Origin: Eubacterium plexicaudatum ASF492
Lineage (GTDB): Bacteria; Bacillota; Clostridia; Lachnospirales; Lachnospiraceae
DNA length: 64,000 bases
Reading direction: 5' to 3'
Assembly: GCF_000364225.2 (NCBI RefSeq)
Contig: NZ_AQFT02000001.1
Span: 1,612,001 to 1,676,000 of the forward strand
Below the pieces are notes generated by a model. That model did not search any database. It was not told the DNA's origin and was given only the letters and a program-made list of their open reading frames with translations. Below are positions 30,125 to 38,722 of the stretch, in pieces. Made by a program: the position numbers and the translations under genes. Numbering within the stretch: position 1 is the stretch's first letter; every line of letters begins with the position of its first letter.

Positions 30125-31510
30125 CTATTCTCCATATTCTGCCATGCGGTCCATAATATTTTTAGCACATTGATCTGCCGAATCGCCCATTGCAATTCCT
30201 TGCAGTGCGGAGCGTACGGTATCAAGCATATGGGATTGCGGATCATAATTCTGTACGTCTGTTCTCATATCCGTTAACTCTTCCTGAATTTTAATTACCT
30301 CATCCAAAAGAGGATTTTCCGGAGAGTTTTCTGTTTTTTCAAATTTCACAGGTACAACTGTTTGTGCAACTTCATCCAAGCCGGCATAGTAATCCGGTGA
30401 GGTGATGAACTTCAAAAATTCTACGGAAGCCTGAATTTCCTCTTCGGATTTGTTCAGCTGTGAAATGAAGAATAAATCGGAAGCGCCGCCCTGTGAATAA
30501 GTCTTACAGGATTCATCTCCATATGGGAAAGGAACTACGCCAACCTTGTCATAAAAATCGGTTCCGTAAATCTCATTTGCAATAAACCAGGAGCCATCCC
30601 ACTTCATAGCGACATTGCCTGCCTTGAAAGCGGAAACTTCCGTCGGTGCATCCGTATCCAGGACATTTTCACCAAAATATCCGTTTTCCATCATATCTAC
30701 CATATACTGATAAGTGGACTTCATCTCATCGCTGTCGTAAGCAAGTTCTCTTTTTGCCAGCTTGTCAACAGCTTCTACGCCAAGTGACTTGATAATCAGA
30801 CAATTGTTAAAATGTCCGAAACGGTAGTTGTCTTTTTCTCCTGCCTGGAACGGAAGCACACCCTTTTCTTTAAATGTTTCGCATGCTTTCATCATTTCAT
30901 CCAGTGTTGTCGGCGGCTCAATACCTGCGTCCGCAAACAGCTCTTTATTGTAAAACAGTGGTACAAGGTAGCACTTGAAAGGTACGGAATAAATGCCGTC
31001 ATATCCTTCATAAACAGATTGCCCCCACATGGAATCATAAAAATGATTATACCATTCACCATCATTTTCATCCAGATATTGTTTCAGATCCAGCAAAGCG
31101 TCTGCCTCCAGATAGTCCAGACAACGGCTTCCGCCATACTCTAAAAATACATTTGGCGTGTCACCGTTTGCGAATGAAGTACGAAGTTTATCCAAATAAT
31201 CTGCTTCCGTAGAAATATTATCCATCTCTATCGTAATCCCATTATCCATCGCAGAAAACTCTTCTACTTTTTCCCGGTAATAGTTTTCATCCGGATTGTC
31301 ATTAGAATAACGTGTGGCAACAGTGATTACAATATTGTCCTTTTTGCTGTCCCCGTCGGTACTGTTGTCCTCTTCGTTACTGTTGTCTTCGTTGCTGCTG
31401 TCTTCACTGTTGCTGTCTTTACTGCTGTTGTCCCCGCTGCTGCCACATCCGGCCAGCAGACTTGTTGTCATCATTGCCGCCAATACAAGTGCCAAAGTTT
31501 TTTGCTTCAT
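30125..31510 (-). CDS. Extracellular solute-binding lipoprotein of the sugar ABC importer
   Basis: A 461-residue family 1 binding protein. The signal peptide MKQKTLALVLAAMMTTSLLA ends in the lipobox LAGC, so it is lipid-anchored on the outside of the membrane. A linker of ~35 residues made almost only of Ser, Asn, Asp and Glu follows. The binding fold then starts at NIVITVATRYSNDNPDENYY and includes FLEYGGSRCLDYLEADALLD and NVAMKWDGSWFIANEIYGTD. Gene order (binding protein, two permeases, fucosidase, with GH29 upstream) suggests fucosylated oligosaccharides as ligands, by inference. Confidence 0.92.
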   Translation of the reverse strand: MKQKTLALVLAAMMTTSLLAGCGSSGDNSSKDSNSEDSSNEDNSNEEDNSTDGDSKKDNIVITVATRYSNDNPDENYYREKVEEFSAMDNGITIEMDNISTEADYLDKLRTSFANGDTPNVFLEYGGSRCLDYLEADALLDLKQYLDENDGEWYNHFYDSMWGQSVYEGYDGIYSVPFKCYLVPLFYNKELFADAGIEPPTTLDEMMKACETFKEKGVLPFQAGEKDNYRFGHFNNCLIIKSLGVEAVDKLAKRELAYDSDEMKSTYQYMVDMMENGYFGENVLDTDAPTEVSAFKAGNVAMKWDGSWFIANEIYGTDFYDKVGVVPFPYGDESCKTYSQGGASDLFFISQLNKSEEEIQASVEFLKFITSPDYYAGLDEVAQTVVPVKFEKTENSPENPLLDEVIKIQEELTDMRTDVQNYDPQSHMLDTVRSALQGIAMGDSADQCAKNIMDRMAEYGE

Positions 31511-31730
31511 ATTTTTCCCCTTTCTTTGCTTTCGTAAAACGTCTTGTTTCAGGATAGCAATACCTTACCCCTATTATACGAATTAGTCAATAATATTTAA
31601 AAATTTTAATATTTTTTGTCGTATTTGCACAAAAACAGACACTTGCTTTTATGTATTATTGTACTATAACCGTTTTGCATATAATTCGCATATTACTATA
31701 TGTAATCTGTCGTTTATGTGCATGTAAATA

Positions 31731-31770
31731 TAAAAAGCCGCACTGAGAAAAAATTTCCCAGTGCGGCTCA
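31731..31770 (-). terminator. Terminator after the GH29 gene
   Basis: AGCCGCACTG pairs with CAGTGCGGCT around a 13-nt loop, followed by a T run on the minus strand, ~11 bp past the fucosidase stop. It separates the GH29 gene from the ABC/GH151 operon. Confidence 0.82.
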
Positions 31771-31780
31771 TTCTTTTTAT

Positions 31781-33034
31781 TTAGCCTCTGATAGGCTCAA
31801 AAATCGGTTCCTCTTCTTCCATTTCCAGACAGATACTGTAATTTTTCCTGTCAAAATATTCGGCAGGCAATTCCACTTCAATCGAACTGCAGCCTTCACA
31901 GGTGATGGCAGTTTCAAATTCCAGCGCTCTCTTATCCGATACCAGATAGGCTCCCGTAATGTTATTTGCAATATTTAAAAGTTCTACCCTTCTTCTTGGC
32001 TTAAATACATGCACATAAAGCTTATGGTCTTTTCTGGTCAGCATGCCCCAGTCCAGCTCATATGCATAGATTCCGACCCGTTTCGTTCCAAAGATCGCCT
32101 CTTCATTTTCATTGACAAACTTTCCGACCTCATCCAGTATTTTCATACTTTCATCCGGCACATGCCCGGAAGCTTCCGGCCCGATATTCAGCAGATAATT
32201 ACCCCCTCTGCTGTTGATTTTCACGAGCAGATGAATAATCTCCTCCGCATTTTTCCAATTATGGTCATCTTTATTAAAGCCCCATGTATCGTTCAATGTT
32301 GCCGGAACTTCCCAGTCTCCTTCATAAGGCAGACGAGGGATAAAGTTGTCACCCGTCGTCATATACTCACCCAGTCCGTTTCCAATGCGGCCGCTGACAA
32401 TACAATTCGGCTGAAGGCTTTTCACCAGATCTACCATTTCCTGACTTTCTTCTTTGGTCGTACCCATTGGCGTATCAAACCAGATAAGCGCAATATCTCC
32501 ATATTCGGTCAGCAGTTCGCGCAGCTGCGGAAAGCATTTGCGCTCCAGATATGCACGATAATTTTTATGGGAGTTGTCTTTTCTGTGCATATAGCCATCC
32601 GGATCATGCCAGTCCTGTGCCTGTGAATAATAAAATCCAAGCTTCATATCATACTTATCACAGGCTTCCCGAAGCTGTCTGACAATATCTTTGCCATATG
32701 GAGTCGCCTTTACGACATTGTAATCACTGCATTTGGAATCCCACATAGCAAATCCTTCGTGATGCTTGGATGTAAATACGATATACTTCATTCCCCATTC
32801 TTTTGCCTTGCGCACGATCATATCCGCATCAAATTCCACCGGATTAAACTGTGACGCCAGTTTTTCATACTCTTCTACCGGAATATTAAGGTCATTCATA
32901 ATCCATTCCGCAATACGGTCGGTCTTCTTTCCCTTGTATTCACCAGCCAGAAGCGCATACAGCCCCCAATGTATAAACAAACCAAATTTTGCATCCTTAA
33001 ACCATTGTTGTTTTGTATCCTGCATACTTACCAT
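31781..33034 (-). CDS. GH29 alpha-L-fucosidase
   Basis: A 417-residue cytoplasmic enzyme without signal peptide. The family motifs are WFKDAKFGLFIHWGLYALLA at the start, YIVFTSKHHEGFAMWDSKCS (substrate-binding HHEGF), GDIALIWFDTPMG (region of the catalytic aspartate) and GGNYLLNIGPEASG. It removes terminal L-fucose from oligosaccharides. A start at the fourth codon (33025) is possible given the ribosome-binding-site spacing. It is transcribed as its own unit, with a terminator on each side, beside the ABC importer and the GH151-like enzyme. Confidence 0.94.
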   Translation of the reverse strand: MVSMQDTKQQWFKDAKFGLFIHWGLYALLAGEYKGKKTDRIAEWIMNDLNIPVEEYEKLASQFNPVEFDADMIVRKAKEWGMKYIVFTSKHHEGFAMWDSKCSDYNVVKATPYGKDIVRQLREACDKYDMKLGFYYSQAQDWHDPDGYMHRKDNSHKNYRAYLERKCFPQLRELLTEYGDIALIWFDTPMGTTKEESQEMVDLVKSLQPNCIVSGRIGNGLGEYMTTGDNFIPRLPYEGDWEVPATLNDTWGFNKDDHNWKNAEEIIHLLVKINSRGGNYLLNIGPEASGHVPDESMKILDEVGKFVNENEEAIFGTKRVGIYAYELDWGMLTRKDHKLYVHVFKPRRRVELLNIANNITGAYLVSDKRALEFETAITCEGCSSIEVELPAEYFDRKNYSICLEMEEEEPIFEPIRG

Positions 33035-33148
33035 TCTCCTTTGTTTTATTCTATCCCGAAACGTTTTACCTGTATTGTATTTCCATTATCCTACATCCGG
33101 GAGAAAATGTCAATCAAAGAATTCGCCGTGTCTAACTACAGTTTTACA

Positions 33149-33183
33149 CAAAAAAAAGCCGGCGGCTTCTCTGCCACCGGCTC
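33149..33183 (-). terminator. Terminator of the A/T/C cluster
   Basis: AGCCGGTGGC pairs with GCCGCCGGCT (one wobble) around AGAGAA, followed by eight T on the minus strand, just after the adenylation gene stop. Confidence 0.85.
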
Positions 33184-33190
33184 CATATTC

Positions 33191-34699
33191 TTAATATCTT
33201 TTAATCTTTTTCGAAGGAGTTTTATCAAATTCCGTTTCCCGCACTTTAAGGCCGTATACCTTTTTATGTGCCGGTGCTGTCTTATTGTAGGCATCAATCA
33301 GTTCCTGCAGCGCTGCCTGCATATCGGTTATCTCTTTTTTCTGCGCATATTCATAATCCGGGAATATTTCCGCCTCAATTACACCCTGTGCGTCACGAAC
33401 GAGGATTTCCTGAACAAGACGGTTCGAACCAATCTTATTTTCCAGCTCTTCCGGTGATACGTTCTCTCCGTTTTTCGTGATGATCAGATTTTTCAAACGT
33501 CCGGTCAGATGAATATAATTGTCCGCATCTACATAACCAAGGTCACCGGTACGAAGCCATCCGTCCACAAGTGTTTCTTCGGTTTCTTTCGGCATATTAT
33601 AATATCCCTGCATCACGCTGCTGCCGCGCACCCATAACTCATTGTCTATCGTCTTTGCCTCGCAGTTTGGCATCAGCTTTCCGACGGTGTCTTTGCGAAT
33701 ATCCCAGCTTAAATTCGTGCTGATCACCGGCGCACATTCCGTCATGCCATATCCCTGCAAAATCGTAATGCCATATTTTTCAAATAAGTCAATCAGTTCC
33801 GGATTCAGATATGCGCCGCCGCTGCAGATCGTATGCAGCCGGTCGCCAAACACTTCTTTTTTTACAATTGCCGGAGGCAGGGCTGCGGCTTCTTCCAGCT
33901 TTTTAGCCATTGTTTCGATCATAAGCGGTACCATCAGAATCATATCCGGCTCGAACAGCTTGATATTTTTTGCAACACGAATCAGTGAATCGTTGATGCA
34001 GATAATACTGCCCAGTGAGATTCCTTTTAAAATATCCATACTCAGGCAATATGCATGATGAATCGGAAGTACGGTAAGAACGACCGTTCTTGCAGCAATT
34101 TTCATATCCAGACATGTGGCATTTTCCGCCATATTACGCTGTGTAAGCATAACGCCTTTGCTCTTTCCGGTTGTTCCTGAGGTAAACATAATGGTACAAA
34201 GCGCTTCCGGATTTGCCCAGTGTTCGAAGCTGCCTGCATGTTCTTTTAACAATTGTGAAAAAGACAGAATGTCATCCGTACTTTCTTCCTGCTGCATGGA
34301 AATCAGATATTTTAATTTCGGACAGCGCTCTTTTACTATGGCAAGTACATCTTTGCGCACTTCATCTACGACAAACACCGTAACATCTGCGCGGTCAACC
34401 AGTTCACACATCTCTTCTGCCGGAAGCGACACATCTAACGGTACTGCCACGCTGCCGGAATTTACCGTGCCAAAATAGCTTACAATCCACTCATAAGATG
34501 TCATACCGGTCATCGCAATATGACTGCCCTGCTCACCGAGTGCTTTTAACACACAGGAAAAACTTTCGCTGTCCTGTTTTAACTGTGTATAGGATTTGGA
34601 CTCTACCACATCTTTTTTTACTTTATAGCGAATCGCATCCTGATCGCCGAATTCCTGCTGCGCATGTACGATAATTTCACGAATTGTATTACAAACCAT
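33191..34699 (-). CDS. AMP-forming acyl/aminoacyl ligase (stand-alone adenylation enzyme)
   Basis: A 502-residue ANL-superfamily enzyme that activates a carboxylic acid as the adenylate and loads it on a thiol. Core motifs: CTIMFTSGTTGKSKGVMLTQ (A3), ILQGYGMTECAPVIS (A5), DGWLRTGDLGYVDADNYIHL (A7), GRLKNLIITKNGENVSPEEL (A8) and the terminal catalytic lysine in FDKTPSKKIKRY (A10). A GGAGGAAG site precedes the ATG. It closes a cluster with a carrier protein and condensation enzyme, so it probably loads the carrier. Overall resemblance is to long-chain acyl ligases, so a fatty acid substrate is plausible. Confidence 0.85.
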   Translation of the reverse strand: MVCNTIREIIVHAQQEFGDQDAIRYKVKKDVVESKSYTQLKQDSESFSCVLKALGEQGSHIAMTGMTSYEWIVSYFGTVNSGSVAVPLDVSLPAEEMCELVDRADVTVFVVDEVRKDVLAIVKERCPKLKYLISMQQEESTDDILSFSQLLKEHAGSFEHWANPEALCTIMFTSGTTGKSKGVMLTQRNMAENATCLDMKIAARTVVLTVLPIHHAYCLSMDILKGISLGSIICINDSLIRVAKNIKLFEPDMILMVPLMIETMAKKLEEAAALPPAIVKKEVFGDRLHTICSGGAYLNPELIDLFEKYGITILQGYGMTECAPVISTNLSWDIRKDTVGKLMPNCEAKTIDNELWVRGSSVMQGYYNMPKETEETLVDGWLRTGDLGYVDADNYIHLTGRLKNLIITKNGENVSPEELENKIGSNRLVQEILVRDAQGVIEAEIFPDYEYAQKKEITDMQAALQELIDAYNKTAPAHKKVYGLKVRETEFDKTPSKKIKRY

Positions 34700-34757
34700 A
34701 GAACTTCTTCCTCCTATTCTCCTTTAAGGTGCAACGGCCGCAGTCGCCGCATATTGC

Positions 34758-34985
34758 TTATGCTGACAGCTTTTCCAGGTAATCTACGGCTTCCTGTACG
34801 GTACGAATCTGTGTTACTTCCTGCTGATCGACTTCAATGTCAAATTCGTCCTCAAGTTCTCCAAGCAAACTCATAAAATCAAAAGACGTAAACTTCAAAT
34901 CTTCCATAAACCGGGATTCCGGCTTTACATCCGATGGTTCCACTTCTACGTAATTGCAGATCATTTCCGTTAATTTTTCAAACAT
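34758..34985 (-). CDS. Acyl/peptidyl carrier protein
   Basis: A 75-residue acidic four-helix carrier: MFEKLTEMICNYVEVEPSDV, then ESRFMEDLKFTSFDFMSLLG. The serine of TSFDFM is the expected phosphopantetheine site, and LEDEFDIEVDQQEVTQIRTV completes helices II-III. The start is the second ATG (34985), which has proper spacing to AGAGGA. It lies between the adenylation and condensation genes and is the likely shuttle between them. No phosphopantetheinyl transferase is in the window. Confidence 0.88.
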   Translation of the reverse strand: MFEKLTEMICNYVEVEPSDVKPESRFMEDLKFTSFDFMSLLGELEDEFDIEVDQQEVTQIRTVQEAVDYLEKLSA

Positions 34986-35021
34986 TTTCATTCCTCTTTT
35001 CTTCCTTCGATCCGATTTTGA

Positions 35022-36422
35022 TTAAACCAGTTTAATAATCTCTCCAACGGAAAGATTTGGATTTTCAGCGCCCTTGAACATAATCTTGCAAAGGTAATAA
35101 TACAGATATTCCAATTGCTTTCTGCTGACCGCATGGATCTGATGTTCAAAATTAAAATCCAGTCCGTTGTCTTCCGGACGGTGCATAACGGTCAGATACA
35201 TGCCCTGTGTTGTGGCTCCGTTGGAATACCATTTTGTCTTATAACGAATGCCGCCCAGTTTTTCCAGTCCTTCATCCTGAAGCGTCATCGGCTGATAAGT
35301 TAACGCCAGTGGCTCGTATGTCTGTCCCGGTGCATTTGGATACGTCTTGCTGCGGTATGAAAAATAAGCGACCGGGTCATAGTTTGCGTGCCGGAACATT
35401 TCGTTCTGGCGGTCACGAATTTCATAAATGGCATCCAAAAATGTACGGTCTTCGGTTATCATCGTACGGAACGGGAAGGAGTGTATTCTTGTACCGCCGG
35501 ATTTTTTTTCTTTTAATGTCGCGCGTCTTGCAATCGCCGTATTGATCGACACATCGTCATGTCCGTTCATTTTCTGAAAATATGTACGCAGTCCCATCAG
35601 AAGCAGACAGGTCAAAGACACATGATATTTTTCGCAAAAATCCATCAGACGTTTGGTTGGCTCTTCTTCCAGATGGAATGTATCAATATCCGCATCGACG
35701 GAATCCGATACGTTTACTGCCGCACGCAGATTCGGATTTCCGGATTTTTCCCGCTCCATCTCCAGTCTTCCTCTGCCGTCTATGCCGTTGTAAATAGGTT
35801 CCGATTCTTCGATTAATTTATGGAAAAACGCTTCGTCTCTGGCCTTTGCTTTGCTGCCTGCCTCATAAGCCAGATCTTTTTCAATCTGCTCAATATACGA
35901 AGCCATGTCTTTCGGATACGGCACATCTTCATACATCCGGTTGCTGTACAGCTCAATAATATCCCGCAGAAAACAAATCAAAGACTGTGCGTCCATAATC
36001 CGATGGTCTGACAGCAGATATACACCGCAGAATCCATCCGGTGTTTTAATCATGACCACTTTGTTCAGCGGGATATCTTCTTCTGCGAACGGCACCCGTG
36101 TCCATGCACGCATCGTCTCTTCCGCTTCTTCCATCGTCTTTCCGGTAAAATCCATAAACTCAATATCCCGTTCTTCCTTGTCAACGATATACTGATACCA
36201 TGTTCCGTCTTTATCGGAAGTAAAACGAATCCGCATACATTCGCTGCGTTCGTAAGCCTTATAAATACATTCCCTTAATACATTCCAGTCCAGATCTACC
36301 TGAATCGTCAGACTTGTGCCGATATTCAACACTTCTTTTTTCGGACAAAAATTCAGATAAAAAAAATGAAACTTCTGTGCGGCCGTCAGCGGATATACTT
36401 TGTAACCTTTTCTTGTTTTCAT
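35022..36422 (-). CDS. Stand-alone condensation-domain acyltransferase
   Basis: A 466-residue protein of the NRPS condensation/CAT-like acyltransferase fold: PLTAAQKFHFFYLNFCPKKE at the start, FCGVYLLSDHRIMDAQSLIC with the active-site pattern in which H140 and D144 occupy the second His and the Asp of HHxxxDG, and VSLTCLLLMGLRTYFQKMNG in the second half. The first His of the motif is Asp. It should join the carrier-bound acyl group to an amine or alcohol. It is coupled by ATGA overlap to the hydrolase gene upstream. A wax-ester/DGAT-like role is the alternative. Confidence 0.78.
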   Translation of the reverse strand: MKTRKGYKVYPLTAAQKFHFFYLNFCPKKEVLNIGTSLTIQVDLDWNVLRECIYKAYERSECMRIRFTSDKDGTWYQYIVDKEERDIEFMDFTGKTMEEAEETMRAWTRVPFAEEDIPLNKVVMIKTPDGFCGVYLLSDHRIMDAQSLICFLRDIIELYSNRMYEDVPYPKDMASYIEQIEKDLAYEAGSKAKARDEAFFHKLIEESEPIYNGIDGRGRLEMEREKSGNPNLRAAVNVSDSVDADIDTFHLEEEPTKRLMDFCEKYHVSLTCLLLMGLRTYFQKMNGHDDVSINTAIARRATLKEKKSGGTRIHSFPFRTMITEDRTFLDAIYEIRDRQNEMFRHANYDPVAYFSYRSKTYPNAPGQTYEPLALTYQPMTLQDEGLEKLGGIRYKTKWYSNGATTQGMYLTVMHRPEDNGLDFNFEHQIHAVSRKQLEYLYYYLCKIMFKGAENPNLSVGEIIKLV

Positions 36423-37363
36423 ACTTTCATAACTCCTTCCAAAAACTGCGTCATCGCATGTTCATAAGCTTCCATATCTTTATAATAGCTTTCCGCATGA
36501 GCGGCTCCCCGGATAATCAGCTTTGTCGTCTCCGATGCGCAGTTTTCCTCAATTTCATCACACATGCTGCAGGGAACAAACGTATCCGCATCTCCATGAA
36601 TAAGCAGAATCGGTACCTGCGCTTTTCTTACTTCTCTGGCAGCATTGCATTCGTCCAGACCGTATCCGGCTTTTTTCCGGTTGATGGAATCGGTAATCTG
36701 CATCATCGGAAATGCTGGCATATGATACATCTTATGCAGCACATGCGTAAACACTTTTTTCGGTGACGTAAATGCACAGTCGGAAATAATCCCCTTTACC
36801 TGCTGCGGCAGCTGCAGTCCGCTTGTCATCAATACGGTGGAAGCTCCCATCGAAATTCCATGCAGAACAATGCGAACATCCTCTCCGCACTGGCGAATGA
36901 CCCAGTCAATCCATGAACAGGCGTCAATCCGGTCCAAACATCCAAAACCAATATACTCCCCTTCACTTTCCCCATGTGCACGCTGGTCTACCTGCAGCAT
37001 ACTGTAACCGCGTGATAAATAATATTCCGACAATCCACAGAAATCACTCATTGCCTGTCCGGTATACCCGTGAAAGCAGATGACCATCTTATCTTCATCC
37101 TGCGGAAAATATACGGCGTGAAGCCGCAGGCCATCTCCGGATTTTTGATAAACGTCCTCATGCTTATATGACATCATGCGTTCTTTGCGTTCCTGTATCA
37201 GCGGCATATGCATGTTCCAGTCCGTACCGGACATTTTAATTGTACGATTTACATCCGCTTTACTGCGCTTCATCGTTCTGCGATACAGATAAGCAGATGC
37301 TACTGCTTCCGTTGCTGCAAGTGCGCCGGCAACAATTGCCGTTCCTTTTACTATTTTCTTCAT
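36419..37363 (-). CDS. Membrane-anchored alpha/beta hydrolase
   Basis: A serine hydrolase of ~314 residues. An N-terminal hydrophobic helix, KKIVKGTAIVAGALAATEAV, suggests anchoring. KMVICFHGYTGQAMSDFCGL gives the oxyanion strand, RIVLHGISMGASTVLMTSG the nucleophile elbow (GISMG), and VPILLIHGDADTFVPCSMCD the acid, with a late His in GAAHAESYY. This is the DUF/YqkD-like hydrolase pattern. Between the SCP2 and condensation genes and overlapping the latter by four bases, it may release or edit the cluster product. Confidence 0.82.
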   Translation of the reverse strand: MKKIVKGTAIVAGALAATEAVASAYLYRRTMKRSKADVNRTIKMSGTDWNMHMPLIQERKERMMSYKHEDVYQKSGDGLRLHAVYFPQDEDKMVICFHGYTGQAMSDFCGLSEYYLSRGYSMLQVDQRAHGESEGEYIGFGCLDRIDACSWIDWVIRQCGEDVRIVLHGISMGASTVLMTSGLQLPQQVKGIISDCAFTSPKKVFTHVLHKMYHMPAFPMMQITDSINRKKAGYGLDECNAAREVRKAQVPILLIHGDADTFVPCSMCDEIEENCASETTKLIIRGAAHAESYYKDMEAYEHAMTQFLEGVMKV

Positions 37364-37379
37364 AATTCTCCGTTTCCAC

Positions 37380-37727
37380 TTATGACTCGTTATCAGAATT
37401 TGATTTTTTATCAATAAACTCTTTCAGGCGAAGCGCTTTGCCGATATCGCCTTCTACTTTTAACTTCTGCAATGTTACGGCTAACACAGGATCCAGCTTG
37501 CCTGCGGCAATCTTCATAAATGTCTCTGCCTTTCCCGTAAACATGGCGTCTCTGTCAAAATATTCATATGGCTCCACACAAATAGCGCCATCTTTTACTT
37601 CCACATAAAAGATCCCCTCTGCTTCCCCGACAATATTAAACTGATATGCCAGATGTTCCGAAATATCACTGACATCTGCCTCCATAAATTTGCCTTTGAT
37701 TTCTGAAAAAAATTCTGCGTACGTCAT
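37380..37727 (-). CDS. SCP2 sterol/lipid-binding domain protein
   Basis: A 115-residue protein made of a single SCP2 domain: LAYQFNIVGEAEGIFYVEVK, VEPYEYFDRDAMFTGKAETF and AAGKLDPVLAVTLQKLKVEG match the lipid-binding tunnel strands and helices. It is the first gene of the A/T/C cluster, with its promoter and two TetR-like operators upstream. It may carry a fatty-acyl substrate or product. No enzymatic residues are apparent. Confidence 0.85.
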   Translation of the reverse strand: MTYAEFFSEIKGKFMEADVSDISEHLAYQFNIVGEAEGIFYVEVKDGAICVEPYEYFDRDAMFTGKAETFMKIAAGKLDPVLAVTLQKLKVEGDIGKALRLKEFIDKKSNSDNES

Positions 37728-37788
37728 AGTAACTCTCCTCCGTTTTTACTGCTTTGGCTGCCTTTGCAGCGTTTTATTTGTCTTTGCT

Positions 37789-37847
37789 TCGACTCATGGT
37801 CGATTCATCTTTATAATTACAATAACACTTTTTCGACCGTTGGTCAA
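37789..37847 (-). promoter_or_regulatory. Promoter of the SCP2 cluster with two TetR-type operators
   Basis: Two related 15-bp palindromes, TCGAC-TCATG-GTCGA (37789-37803) and TCGACC-GTT-GGTCAA (37833-37847), lie 44 bp apart. On the minus strand, TTGACC within the second one is followed after 17 bases by TATTGT, a fair sigma-A promoter; the first palindrome is downstream of the -10. The divergent TetR-type gene begins ~157 bp away. Binding would cover the -35 and the start region. Confidence 0.65.
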
Positions 37848-38004
37848 CCTCGAATTTTAGATAAATATAACAAAAAAATTTTTCATTTCTGTGAACATTT
37901 TAATAATAAAATGTGGTATAATATTCCGAAAACTATTTGGCAATCTTAAATATGATATATTAGCAAACAGCAGAATAATTCTTTATCAGGAAGGCGAAAA
38001 AATT

Positions 38005-38619
38005 ATGCCAGACATTTCAAAATATGACCGGATTTTAGATGCACTGCAGACACTGATGGTCAGCAAAAACATGCAGACGATTACAGTCAGCGAAATAGCA
38101 CAGACCGCAGGCATCGGCAAAGGAAGCATTTATTATTATTTTTCCTCCAAAGAAGCCATACTGGAAGCGCTGATTGAACGCAATTATAAAAAACCGTTGG
38201 AAACGGCCAAAGACCTTGCCAAGCGCATGGATATTCCGCCATTTACACGTATGGCCATGATCTTACAGGCATGCCGCAACTCTTCGATCGCGTACCGGCG
38301 TCAGGATGCGGAGCCCGTTTCGATCAGCGCAAAGGAACAGGCTTATCTGCACCATAAATACATTAACTACCTGATCAGTGAACTTAAGCCGGAACTGACG
38401 GCCATTATCGAACAGGGCATTGCAAGCGGAGAAATTCATTTTGACTATCCTGCCGCGTTAGCGGAAATCGTACTGATTGTACTGACTATTAAAATAGGAA
38501 ATTCCCTGCTGCCTTCCACGCAGGAAAACATTGAAGAGACGATGCGGGCTTTGATTTCCCTGCTGGAACGCGGGACGGAAAATTCGGAAGGCTCTTTGAA
38601 CTTTCTGTTATCGTTCTGA
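38005..38619 (+). CDS. TetR-family regulator, divergent from the A/T/C cluster
   Basis: A 204-residue protein. The DNA-binding domain is ILDALQTLMVSKNMQTITVS, then EIAQTAGIGKGSIYYYFSSK, the classical TetR helix-turn-helix. The C-terminal ligand domain has mostly hydrophobic helices (YPAALAEIVLIVLTIKIGNS). The start at MPDISKYD follows AGGAAGG at good spacing. It points away from the SCP2/condensation/ligase cluster and likely represses it through the paired palindromes. The inducer may be a lipid or the cluster product. Confidence 0.9.
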   Translation: MPDISKYDRILDALQTLMVSKNMQTITVSEIAQTAGIGKGSIYYYFSSKEAILEALIERNYKKPLETAKDLAKRMDIPPFTRMAMILQACRNSSIAYRRQDAEPVSISAKEQAYLHHKYINYLISELKPELTAIIEQGIASGEIHFDYPAALAEIVLIVLTIKIGNSLLPSTQENIEETMRALISLLERGTENSEGSLNFLLSF

Positions 38620-38626
38620 AAAGGCA

Positions 38627-38688
38627 TAATAATAGCTTCCGACAACCGTTTGGAAAAATCATAAACAGTTGCCGGAAGCTATTATCGA
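38627..38688. terminator. Shared terminator between the TetR and cysK genes
   Basis: A long inverted repeat, with arms ATAATAGCTTCCG and CGGAAGCTATTAT plus inner pairing, lies between the convergent TetR and cysK genes. It can serve both strands. Confidence 0.75.
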
Positions 38689-38722
38689 TACAATATGATG
38701 CTGTGGATGGTTTTACTTATGG

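Noticed and set aside
31314..31586. Plus-strand open frame rich in Leu and Ser
   Set aside because: It is the complement of the Ser/Asn/Asp/Glu linker of the solute-binding protein; low complexity only, with no ribosome-binding site.
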